From Yinghuangia sp035454725 (lineage in GTDB: Bacteria; Actinomycetota; Actinomycetes; Streptomycetales; Streptomycetaceae), in NCBI RefSeq assembly GCF_051388935.1, contig NZ_JBPKBI010000009.1:186001-250000 (forward strand): 64,000 nt of DNA, written 5' to 3'. Below the pieces are notes generated by a model. It ran no database searches. It had not been told where the DNA came from and was given only the letters and a program-made list of their open reading frames with translations. Positions 18,682 to 26,133 of the stretch are shown piece by piece. The number at the start of each line of letters is the position of its first letter. The stretch's first letter is position 1. A program made the translations under genes and the position numbers.

Positions 18682-18790
18682 CGGGTACGGGCGATCATCG
18701 TCGGATGCGGGTTCGACTCCCGTTCCCCGCTCTCTCGTGCGGGGATGGTCCAAAGGGAAGACACGACGACTTCAGCATGACCCGTACCCG
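18682..18790 (+). ncRNA. Circularly permuted tRNA-like RNA, copy B
   Basis: Same permuted order as copy A with different stem sequences. T arm: GCGGG 18707-18711, loop TTCGACT 18712-18718, CCCGT 18719-18723. Acceptor 3' strand TCCCCGC 18724-18730, linker TCTCTCGT, acceptor 5' strand GCGGGGA 18739-18745 (7/7 pairs). TG, then D stem GTC/GAC (748-750 with 760-762) with GGG and A14 in the loop. Anticodon-stem equivalent CGACG 18764-18768 pairs with CGTCG 18699-18703, variable loop GAT. The two ends pair in a perfect 10-bp helix, CGGGTACGGG 18682-18691 with CCCGTACCCG 18781-18790, plus TCAT/ATGA (695-698 with 777-780) giving a bulge-helix-bulge-like joint. Shares ACTTCARC with copy A after the anticodon stem. 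Function inferred, pairing seen directly. Confidence 0.78.
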
Positions 18791-18828
18791 TGAACGTGTC
18801 GGGAACAGCATCTGGGTGGCAAGCCGGG

Positions 18829-18855
18829 GCCCGGGGGCGGGATAGGCCCCCGGGC
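18829..18855 (+). terminator. GC-rich hairpin ending the RNA locus
   Basis: GCCCGGGGGC (18829-18838) and GCCCCCGGGC (18846-18855) are exact reverse complements around a 7-base loop. No U tract follows, as usual in high-GC actinomycetes. Placed 38 bases after copy B, it is the natural end of the transcript. Confidence 0.65.
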
Positions 18856-19130
18856 TTCACCACGTGCGGACACGCGGGCGAAGTGCGCTTTCGTAAGAGC
18901 GCTTAGAGTAATCACGCGTACGCAAAGAGCGATGTCCCGGCCGCGGTTCGCCACGGATCGGTCGCAAACTTCTCGGTTCGGTCTTGATTCGGTGTGCGTT
19001 CCATCCCGATGTCGCCGCGGACCGCCACCTTGGGACTCCCGTGCGGGTTGAGCGTGTTGCCTCCTCCTCGTCCGTCTTGTGGTCCGTACGAGGGCGAGGT
19101 ACACCGTTCGACGCACACGGAGGTGCCCGC

Positions 19131-19286
19131 GTGAGTACCTGGGGCTGGAAGTGCCAGCATTCGTCCTGTTCTGCCAATCGGGGACGAGACCGTCAGCGGT
19201 ACCGCACAGCGCACGCGGCGGCCGTCGCCGGGCGCGCGCACACCTCGGCGACCGGACACCCCACCACGGTGGTGGAGTTCCGCTGA
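19131..19286 (+). CDS. Small 51-aa protein with a Cys/His cluster
   Basis: GTG 19131 with GGAGG seven bases upstream, stop at 19284-19286, then a GC-rich hairpin. The product starts MSTWGWKCQHSSCSANRG and ends GHPTTVVEFR. The CxHxxC cluster (Cys8, His10, Cys13) and a basic, His-containing middle look like a small metal-binding or nucleic-acid-binding protein; short actinobacterial proteins of this layout are common and uncharacterised. A weak TTGTGG-17-TACACC promoter-like pair lies upstream at about 19078-19106. Function unknown; coding status rests on ribosome site, terminator and composition. Confidence 0.55.
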   Translation: MSTWGWKCQHSSCSANRGRDRQRYRTAHAAAVAGRAHTSATGHPTTVVEFR

Positions 19287-19297
19287 ACGAAACGCGG

Positions 19298-19320
19298 CGG
19301 GGCGGGCACCGGCCCGCCCC
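19298..19320 (+). terminator. Terminator-like hairpin running into the assembly gap
   Basis: GGGGCGGGC and GCCCGCCCC arms around a short ACCG-type loop, 11 bases after the small gene's stop. The second arm touches the first N, so the hairpin may explain the gap. Confidence 0.6.
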
Positions 19321-19466
19321 NNNNNNNNNNNNNNNNNNNNNNNNNNNNNNNNNNNNNNNNNNNNNNNNNNNNNNNNNNNNNNNNNNNNNNNNNNNNNNNN
19401 NNNNNNNNNNNNNNNNNNNNNNNNNNNNNNNNNNNNNNNNNNNNNNNNNNNNNNNNNNNNNNNNNN
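19321..19466. other. Assembly gap (146 N)
   Basis: Run of N between the small-gene terminator and the 3' side of tex. The true length is unknown; nothing can be said about its content, although a second terminator for tex would fit. Confidence 0.99.
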
Positions 19467-19505
19467 CCGCGGCATGTTCTGTCCCTCGGAGCCGTGTCGG
19501 GATTC

Positions 19506-21971
19506 TCAGCGCCGTCCCCGGGCCGGGCCGCCGTCGCCTTCCACCAGTCCTGCGCGGCGCAGTGCGTCCGCGAGGGCGCCGTTGCCGATCGGGGCGTTGC
19601 CGCGGTTGCCGCCGCCCTGCCGGGGTTGGCCGCCCTGCCCCGGGCGACCGCCGCGCCGGGCTCCGTCGCGCCGGCCGCCTTCGCGCTGCCCTCCGTCGCG
19701 CGGGCCGCGGCGCTCGTTCTGCGGCCGACGCGGGCCGGGTGCCGTACGCCCGCCTCCGGCACCGGACTTCGCCTCGTCCTCCAGGCGCATCGTCAGCGAG
19801 ATGCGCTTGCGCGGGATGTCGACGTCCAGGACCTTGACGCGCACGATGTCGCCCGGCTTGGCGACGTCGCGCGGGTCCTTGACGAACTGGTCCGACATCG
19901 CCGACACGTGCACCAGGCCGTCCTGGTGGACGCCGACGTCGACGAACGCGCCGAACGCGGCGACGTTGGTGACCACGCCCTCCAGCAGCATCCCCGGCTT
20001 CAGGTCGGTCAGTTGCTCGACGCCTTCCTTGAACGCCGCGGTCTTGAACGCCGGACGCGGGTCGCGGCCCGGCTTCTCCAGTTCGGCGAAGATGTCGGTC
20101 ACCGTCGGGAGGCCGAACTTCTCGTCCACGAAGTCCTTCGGGTTCAGCGAGCGCAGCACCGCCTCCTTGCCGAACACCGCCTTCACGTCACCGCCGACGG
20201 CCGTCACGATGCGCCGCACGACCGGGTACGCCTCGGGGTGGACGCTTGAGGAGTCAAGCGGATCGTCCCCTCCGGGGATCCGAAGGAAGCCCGCGCACTG
20301 CTCGAACGCCTTGGGCCCCAGCCGGGACACGTCCTTCAGTTCCTTGCGGTTCTTGAACGGCCCGTGGGTGTCGCGGTGCAGGACGATGTTCTCGGCGAGG
20401 CCGCCGCCGATGCCCGACACCCGGGTCAGCAGCGGCACCGACGCCGTGTTGACGTCGACGCCGACGGCGTTGACGCAGTCCTCCACGACGGCGTCCAGCG
20501 AGCGGGACAACTGCACTTCGGACAGGTCGTGCTGGTACTGGCCGACCCCGATCGACTTCGGGTCGATCTTGACGAGTTCGGCGAGCGGGTCCTGGAGCCG
20601 CCGGGCGATCGACACCGCGCCGCGCAGCGACACGTCCAGACCGGGCAGCTCCTGGGCGGCGTACGCGGACGCCGAGTACACCGAGGCGCCGGCCTCGGAG
20701 ACCACGACCTTGGTGAGCGGCAGGTCGGGGTGACGCTTGATCAGGTCGCCCGCGAGCTTGTCGGTTTCGCGGGACGCTGTGCCGTTGCCGATGGCGATCA
20801 GCTCGACACCGTGCTCCTTGGCCAGCCGGGCGAGGGCGTCGATCGACTCGTCCCATTTGCGGCGTGGCTCGTGCGGGTAGATCGTGTCGGTCGCCACAAC
20901 CTTGCCCGTCGCGTCCGCCACCGCGACCTTGACGCCGGTGCGCAGGCCCGGGTCGAGGCCCATCGTCGTCCGCGCTCCCGCCGGTGCGGCCAGCAGCAGG
21001 TCGCGCAGGTTGGCGGCGAACACGCGCACCGCCTCGTCCTCCGCGGCCTGGCGCAGGCGTCCGCGCAGGTCGATGCCGAGGTGGACGAGGAACCGCGTAC
21101 GCCACGCCCACCGCACGGTGTCGGCCAGCCAGCGGTCCGCCGGGCGTCCGCGGTCGGCGATGCCGAACCGGTGGGCGATGGACCGCTCGTAGTCGGTCGG
21201 ACCGGCCGGGGTGTCCGCCGACGCGGTGTCCGGCTCCGCGTCGGGTTCGAGGGAGAGCGCGAGCACGTCCTCCTTCTCGCCGCGGAACATCGCCAGGATC
21301 CGGTGCGAGGGGAGCCGCGTGAACGGCTCGGCGAAGTCGAAGTAGTCGGAGAACTTCGCGCCCGCCTCCTCGCGTCCCTCACGCACCTTGGCGACCAGGC
21401 GCCCGCGCGACCACATGCGCTCGCGCAGCTCGCCGACGAGGTCGGCGTCCTCGGAGAACCGCTCGACCAGGATCGAACGGGCGCCTTCGAGAGCCGCGGC
21501 CGCGTCCGCGACGCCCTTGTCGGCGTCGACGAAGCCCGCTGCCGCGGCCTGGGGTTCGTGGTCCGGGTCGGCCAACAGCAGGTCGGCCAGCGGCTCCAGC
21601 CCGGCCTCGCGGGCGATCTGCGCCTTGGTGCGCCGCTTGGGCTTGTAGGGAAGGTAGATGTCCTCCAGACGCGCCTTGGAGTCGGCGGCCATGATCTGCT
21701 CGCGCAACGCGTCGTCGAGCTTGCCCTGCGCCTCGACCGACTCCAGGATCGCCGTTCGGCGCTCCTCCAGTTCCCGCAGGTAGCGCAGGCGCTCTTCGAG
21801 GGTGCGCAGTTGCGTGTCGTCGAGGGTGCCGGTCACCTCCTTGCGGTACCGGGCGATGAACGGCACGGTCGCCCCGCCGTCGAGCAGTTCGACGGCGGCC
21901 TGCACCTGTCCTTCGCGTACGCCGAGCTCATCGGCGATCCTCTTGTTGACAGAGGGTGTGGACGTCACCAC
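19506..21971 (-). CDS. tex: Tex-family transcription accessory / RNA-binding protein
   Basis: 821 residues. Tex proteins are conserved cytoplasmic nucleic-acid-binding factors involved in transcription and RNA metabolism. Domain order seen: N-terminal helical HtH region (VNKRIADELGVREGQVQAAV; FIARYRKEVTGTLDD), YqgF-like RNase H fold (TTMGLDPGLRTGVKVAVAD; IAIGNGTASRETD), helix-hairpin-helix region (SVPLLTRVSGIGGGLAENIV), and an S1 domain near residue 650-720 (GMLLEGVVTNVAAFGAFVDV; QDGLVHVS). The last 100 residues are Arg/Gly rich, an extra disordered RNA-binding-like tail. GTG 21971 start with AAGGTGG upstream. Stop lies 39 bases from an assembly gap. Confidence 0.93.
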   Translation of the reverse strand: MVTSTPSVNKRIADELGVREGQVQAAVELLDGGATVPFIARYRKEVTGTLDDTQLRTLEERLRYLRELEERRTAILESVEAQGKLDDALREQIMAADSKARLEDIYLPYKPKRRTKAQIAREAGLEPLADLLLADPDHEPQAAAAGFVDADKGVADAAAALEGARSILVERFSEDADLVGELRERMWSRGRLVAKVREGREEAGAKFSDYFDFAEPFTRLPSHRILAMFRGEKEDVLALSLEPDAEPDTASADTPAGPTDYERSIAHRFGIADRGRPADRWLADTVRWAWRTRFLVHLGIDLRGRLRQAAEDEAVRVFAANLRDLLLAAPAGARTTMGLDPGLRTGVKVAVADATGKVVATDTIYPHEPRRKWDESIDALARLAKEHGVELIAIGNGTASRETDKLAGDLIKRHPDLPLTKVVVSEAGASVYSASAYAAQELPGLDVSLRGAVSIARRLQDPLAELVKIDPKSIGVGQYQHDLSEVQLSRSLDAVVEDCVNAVGVDVNTASVPLLTRVSGIGGGLAENIVLHRDTHGPFKNRKELKDVSRLGPKAFEQCAGFLRIPGGDDPLDSSSVHPEAYPVVRRIVTAVGGDVKAVFGKEAVLRSLNPKDFVDEKFGLPTVTDIFAELEKPGRDPRPAFKTAAFKEGVEQLTDLKPGMLLEGVVTNVAAFGAFVDVGVHQDGLVHVSAMSDQFVKDPRDVAKPGDIVRVKVLDVDIPRKRISLTMRLEDEAKSGAGGGRTAPGPRRPQNERRGPRDGGQREGGRRDGARRGGRPGQGGQPRQGGGNRGNAPIGNGALADALRRAGLVEGDGGPARGRR

Positions 21972-22307
21972 GGACCTGAACCACCTTCACACTGGGGTAC
22001 TCGGGCATTCTGCCGATGTTGGGCCCGAATGTCGCACCGGTGGGTCCGCAGCGTGTCCGCGGGTCCGGGCGGGGCGTGGGCGGCTGTTTGTGGAAGCCGC
22101 AGGGCCGCACAATCCGCTTGGCGAAGCGCGCGGGACGCAAAACGGACACCAAGTCCCCGTATTTCATGGTTGATCGGATATCCGCGTGCGGGGAGCGCGG
22201 GGGCCGGTGACGGCACGGTGAACGCCGGAAGGCACGTCGTGGAAGCCTCCGCGACCGATTTCTCCAAATCCTCGCGGACCCGATACGCCTCGGTAACGTT
22301 CGAAAAC
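21972..22307. other. Divergent intergenic region
   Basis: 336 bases between tex (minus) and the propeller/Fn3 gene (plus). It should hold both promoters. It has slightly lower GC near 22140-22200, but no gene or strong motif is evident. Confidence 0.5.
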
Positions 22308-25055
22308 ATGGACGGACAGGGAACCGGCCTTCGGCCGCACCACCTGGGCGACAACGGAGACGAGCGCGTGTCGGGTGCCGGGAGCTGCGGCCCGGGCGGC
22401 GGTTCGACCGGCCACAAGGTGAACAAGGCCGAGGCGTCAAGCGGTTGGCTGCGGCGGTTGCGCCGCCGCCGCGACCNNNNNNNNNNNNNNNNNNNNNNNN
22501 NNNNNNNNNNNNNNNNNNNNNNNNNNNNNNNNNNNNNNNNNNNNNNNNNNNNNNNNNNNNNNNNNNNNNNNNNNNNNNNNNNNNNNNNNNNCCGCGACCG
22601 GGTCACCGGGTCGGTCGCTCTGGCGGCGGTCGGCGGGCTCATCGCGGCGTCCGTGGTCGTCGGCATCGGCGCGGCCGACGCGATCCCCAAACTCGGCGAC
22701 CTGGGCGCGTGGCTGCCGAACTCCGGTGACGGCAGTGCCTCGCACGTCAACGGGCCGACCGGCCGCACCGACGGCCGCGTCGCGCTGCCCGGTACGCAGG
22801 GACACCCCGTCCAGGTGGCCGAGGACGACTCGACCGTGCTCGTCGTCGACCAGGAGACCGGCGTGGTCTCGCGCATCGACCCCGCGGAGCTGTCCGTCCC
22901 GTACCGCTACGACTACGGACTGCCGGGCCTGCGGCTCGTCACCGGCGGCGGCAGCGCCTGGCTCGTGGACGAGGCGCAGGGCACAGTCCGCCCGATCGAC
23001 CCCGTCGACCTCACGCCGCTCGCCCCGGCCGTCGACCTGGGGGACAAGCCGCTGGGCCGGGCCCAGGCCGACTCGCGGGCGACGCTGTGGGTTCCGCTGC
23101 CGGGCAAGGGGCAGATCGTGCCCGTGCGCGGCGCGGTGCCCGGTGTTCCGGTGCGCGTCGCCGAACCGGGCGGACCGCTGCGGCTCACGCTGGCCGGCGA
23201 CCGTCCGGTGGTGACCGACCCGCGCGCCAAGACCGTCACCGTCGTCGAGGCCGGTGGGCCGACGCTGACCGTACGCCTCCCGGACGCACTTGGAAACGCC
23301 GACCCCGCAAGGGTGTTGACGCCGGAGACCACGCCCGGGTCCCTCGTCCCGGTACTCGCGGGCGACACCGGGACCCTCGTGCTCGTCGACCTCGACCTCG
23401 GCTCGGTGACCGCCGTGCCGCTCGGAATCGGCGCCCCCGCCGAGTCGTTCGCGCCGCCGCAGGTTCTGGGCGCCAAGGTCTACATCCCCGACCGCGCACA
23501 CGGCAACCTGTTGGTGTACGACACCGCCAAGGCGCAGTTCGACCCGCAGATCAAGGTCACCGGGCAGCCGGGACCGCTGGAGTCCTTCGTCCGCGACGGC
23601 ATGTTGTGGGTCAACGACCAAGACAGCTCGGCCGCGATGGTCGTCGACACGTCAGGAGCCGCGCACCCGGTCGGGAAGTACGCGTCCGAAGCCCCTGAAG
23701 GCACCGACGCCGAGGCTTCGCAGGCACCGCAACAGGTTCCCGGCGATCCTGCCGGGGGGCGCGGCAACGACCAGGGGGACACCGAAAGTTCGGGTGGCAG
23801 CAGCGGCAGCAGCGGCAGCAGTGGCGGAGGGGGCAGTGGCGGTGCCGGGAACGACCGGGACGACCGCGCGACGCCCTCGCGGCCGGAGCCTCCCGCGACC
23901 GTGCGCCCGTCCGCGCAGTCGGCACCCGCACGACCCACGGTGACCTCGTCGCCGAGCCGGCCGCCCGCGTCGCAGCCGGCCGGGCCCGGCGAGCCGACGG
24001 TGCCCGACGGGCCGCCGGTGCCCACGGGACCGGCCGTACCGGTGCCTCCGCCGGTGACGACCGTGCCCGAGGAGACCGGCGAAGCGCAGCCGACGACGGC
24101 CGCGCCGACGACATCGGCCCCCGCGACGACGGCCCCGACCACTTCGGCCCCCGCGACGCGCCCGCCGACGACGAGTGCCGCGCCGCCTTCGCCGACGCCG
24201 CCTCCCGAGCCCGTCACACCGCCCGGCCAGCCCGAGGCGACCTCCGGGCCAGGACGGATCGTCATCACCTTCGCTCCGTCGGCGGGCGCGCGCCCGACCC
24301 GGTACACCGTCAGCGGCCTGGCCGGCGGACAGACCGCGAGCCCTGCGGCCGTGGACGCCGACGGCCCGTTCCAGTTCACCGTCAGCGGCGGCTCCTGCAC
24401 CGAGGAGTACGGCTTCAAGGTCGTCGCGCACTACGCGGACGGCCGTACGGCGACGTCGCCGGCGTCCACGCCGGTTCGCCCGTGCACCGTCCCGGGCTCG
24501 GTGGGCAAGGTGCAGGCCACACCGTCGGAGGGCGGCCACGGCGGCAAGGTCACCTGGCGCGCCGCGCCGAAGAACGGGGCGTCCGAGGTCTGGTACACCC
24601 TTGAGGTCGACGGCAAGTCACAGCGGATCGAGGGGCTTTCGCACACGCTGACCGGGTTGGAGAACAGCCGCAGGTACCAGGCCACGGTGACCGCGGTGAG
24701 CGAGGCCGGGCGGAGCACGGCGGGACGGGGCACGCTCGATCTGACGCCGCCGGCCAGGACGCTCAAAGTCGGCCCCAACATCCCCAACGGCGTCCCCGTC
24801 GGCGTGCGCAACGAGCCGACCACGCAGACCGGTGGCCGGGCCGGCGAGATCCCGGCGGGCTACACCGGGAACATCACCGTGCACTGCCAGGTCACCGGTG
24901 AGCGCGTGACCCGCCAGGGCGAGAGCACCGCGAGCGCGATCTGGGACCGGGTGACGTGGGAAGGCAAGCAGGGGTGGGTGAGCGACCTGTACATCCGCAC
25001 GACCAACGCCGACAAGGGGACGTACTCGCCCGGCCAGTTGTGGCAGTGCACGTGA
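22308..25055 (+). CDS. Membrane-anchored beta-propeller / fibronectin type III / SH3-like protein (contains assembly gap)
   Basis: First gene of a four-gene operon with moxR, DUF58 and a transglutaminase-like gene. The N-terminal cytoplasmic stretch is basic (WLRRLRRRRD) and is interrupted by the N gap; just after it comes one membrane span (VALAAVGGLIAASVVVGIGA). The outer region has a propeller-like domain with NHL/PQQ-like phrases (VLVVDQETGVVSRIDP, VYIPDRAHGNLLVYD), a Ser/Gly and Pro/Thr-rich linker, one or two Fn3 domains (about 24250-24740) and a C-terminal SH3-like domain with two Cys and Trp-rich strands (KQGWVSDLYIR). ATG 22308 is used; GTG 22368 with GGAGA upstream is a strong alternative. 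Frame across the gap is assumed. Confidence 0.75.
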   Translation: MDGQGTGLRPHHLGDNGDERVSGAGSCGPGGGSTGHKVNKAEASSGWLRRLRRRRDXXXXXXXXXXXXXXXXXXXXXXXXXXXXXXXXXXXXXXXRDRVTGSVALAAVGGLIAASVVVGIGAADAIPKLGDLGAWLPNSGDGSASHVNGPTGRTDGRVALPGTQGHPVQVAEDDSTVLVVDQETGVVSRIDPAELSVPYRYDYGLPGLRLVTGGGSAWLVDEAQGTVRPIDPVDLTPLAPAVDLGDKPLGRAQADSRATLWVPLPGKGQIVPVRGAVPGVPVRVAEPGGPLRLTLAGDRPVVTDPRAKTVTVVEAGGPTLTVRLPDALGNADPARVLTPETTPGSLVPVLAGDTGTLVLVDLDLGSVTAVPLGIGAPAESFAPPQVLGAKVYIPDRAHGNLLVYDTAKAQFDPQIKVTGQPGPLESFVRDGMLWVNDQDSSAAMVVDTSGAAHPVGKYASEAPEGTDAEASQAPQQVPGDPAGGRGNDQGDTESSGGSSGSSGSSGGGGSGGAGNDRDDRATPSRPEPPATVRPSAQSAPARPTVTSSPSRPPASQPAGPGEPTVPDGPPVPTGPAVPVPPPVTTVPEETGEAQPTTAAPTTSAPATTAPTTSAPATRPPTTSAAPPSPTPPPEPVTPPGQPEATSGPGRIVITFAPSAGARPTRYTVSGLAGGQTASPAAVDADGPFQFTVSGGSCTEEYGFKVVAHYADGRTATSPASTPVRPCTVPGSVGKVQATPSEGGHGGKVTWRAAPKNGASEVWYTLEVDGKSQRIEGLSHTLTGLENSRRYQATVTAVSEAGRSTAGRGTLDLTPPARTLKVGPNIPNGVPVGVRNEPTTQTGGRAGEIPAGYTGNITVHCQVTGERVTRQGESTASAIWDRVTWEGKQGWVSDLYIRTTNADKGTYSPGQLWQCT
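22477..22591. other. Assembly gap (115 N) inside the propeller/Fn3 gene
   Basis: Flanks share the word GCGACC/CCGCGACC, suggesting a collapsed GC-rich repeat. The joined reading frame is plausible only if the real length keeps phase. Confidence 0.95.
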
Positions 25056-25104
25056 TCCGTTTCCTGCCCCCGACCCTTGTCCGCCGCGTGCGAGGAGTGT
25101 CCCG

Positions 25105-26133
25105 GTGACCACGACTGTTCCGGTTTCCGCCGACGGAACCCCCACGGTGCCCGGCCCCCTCAAGCTGTTCGCCGAGTGCTTCACCGCGCTCGCGGACAAC
25201 ATCGAACGGGTCGTCAAAGGCAAACGCGACGTCGTCGAACTGGCCCTGGTATGCCTGTTCGCGGAAGGCCACGTGCTGGTCGTGGACGTGCCCGGCACTG
25301 GAAAGACCACGCTGGCAAGGGCGTTGGCGGCCTCACTCGACGGCACCTGCGGCCGCGTGCAGTTCACCCCGGACCTGCTGCCTTCGGACATCACCGGAGT
25401 GTCGGTGTTCCGGCAGGACAAAGGGCAGTTCGAGTTCCTTCCCGGGCCGGTGTTCGCGAACGTCGTCATCGGCGACGAGATCAACCGCGCCTCGCCCAAG
25501 ACCCAGTCCGCGCTGTTGGAGGTGATGGGGGAAGGCCGCGTCACCGTCGACGGCGTCACCCATGAAGTGCCGCGTCCCTTCCTGGTGTTCGCGACTCAGA
25601 ACCCGGTGGAGATGTCGGGTACGTACCCGCTGCCGGAGGCCCAACTCGACCGGTTCATGATGCGCGTGTCCGTCGGCTATCCGGACCACGCCTCCGAATT
25701 CGCGGTCGCCGCAGGCAACCTGGCCGAATCGGTCGGCACCCTGCCGACCATCGCGACGGCCCGGCACGTCGAGGAGTTCGCGAGAGTGGTCCGCGAGCGG
25801 GTGCGCGTCCCCGACCCGGTCGTGGACTACGCCATCCGTATCGCGGTCGCCTCCCGCGACCGCTCCGACGTACGCCTGGGCGCCGGACCGCGCGGCAGCG
25901 TCGCCCTCGTCCGCGCCGCCCGGGTACGCGCCGGCGCGCGCGGACGGACGTACGCCCTCCCCGAGGACGTCAAGGCGCTCGCCGGGCCCGTCCTCGCCCA
26001 CCGCCTCCTCCTCGCACCCGAGGCGGAACTGTCCGGGGTGACCGCGGACGACGTCATCGCCGAGATCGTCGCCCGGGTCCCGGTGCCGCAGCCGACCGCC
26101 GTGCGGGACGGAAGCCCTGTTGGCACGGGGTGA
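25105..26133 (+). CDS. MoxR-family AAA+ ATPase
   Basis: 342 residues from GTG 25105 with GGAG upstream. MoxR ATPases act as chaperones that activate or assemble partner proteins, often with DUF58/VWA proteins encoded beside them. Seen: Walker A VPGTGKTTLA (about 62-71), Walker B region VIGDEINRASPKTQSALLE (about 128), sensor-type FATQNPVEMSGTYPLPEAQLDRF and a C-terminal helical lid. It lies 49 bases after the propeller/Fn3 gene and overlaps the DUF58 gene by 14 bases, so the operon is translated as a unit. Confidence 0.92.
   Translation: MTTTVPVSADGTPTVPGPLKLFAECFTALADNIERVVKGKRDVVELALVCLFAEGHVLVVDVPGTGKTTLARALAASLDGTCGRVQFTPDLLPSDITGVSVFRQDKGQFEFLPGPVFANVVIGDEINRASPKTQSALLEVMGEGRVTVDGVTHEVPRPFLVFATQNPVEMSGTYPLPEAQLDRFMMRVSVGYPDHASEFAVAAGNLAESVGTLPTIATARHVEEFARVVRERVRVPDPVVDYAIRIAVASRDRSDVRLGAGPRGSVALVRAARVRAGARGRTYALPEDVKALAGPVLAHRLLLAPEAELSGVTADDVIAEIVARVPVPQPTAVRDGSPVGTG

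Noticed and set aside
18593..18730. One ordinary, linear tRNA with an intron from GCCGGGG to TCCCCGC
   Set aside because: The acceptor would have one mismatch and a G-T pair, length would be 138 bases, and no normal anticodon arm forms; the permuted pairing is perfect for both copies.
19321..19466. Frames continuing through the N gap
   Set aside because: Contain only unknown residues; no evidence of coding.
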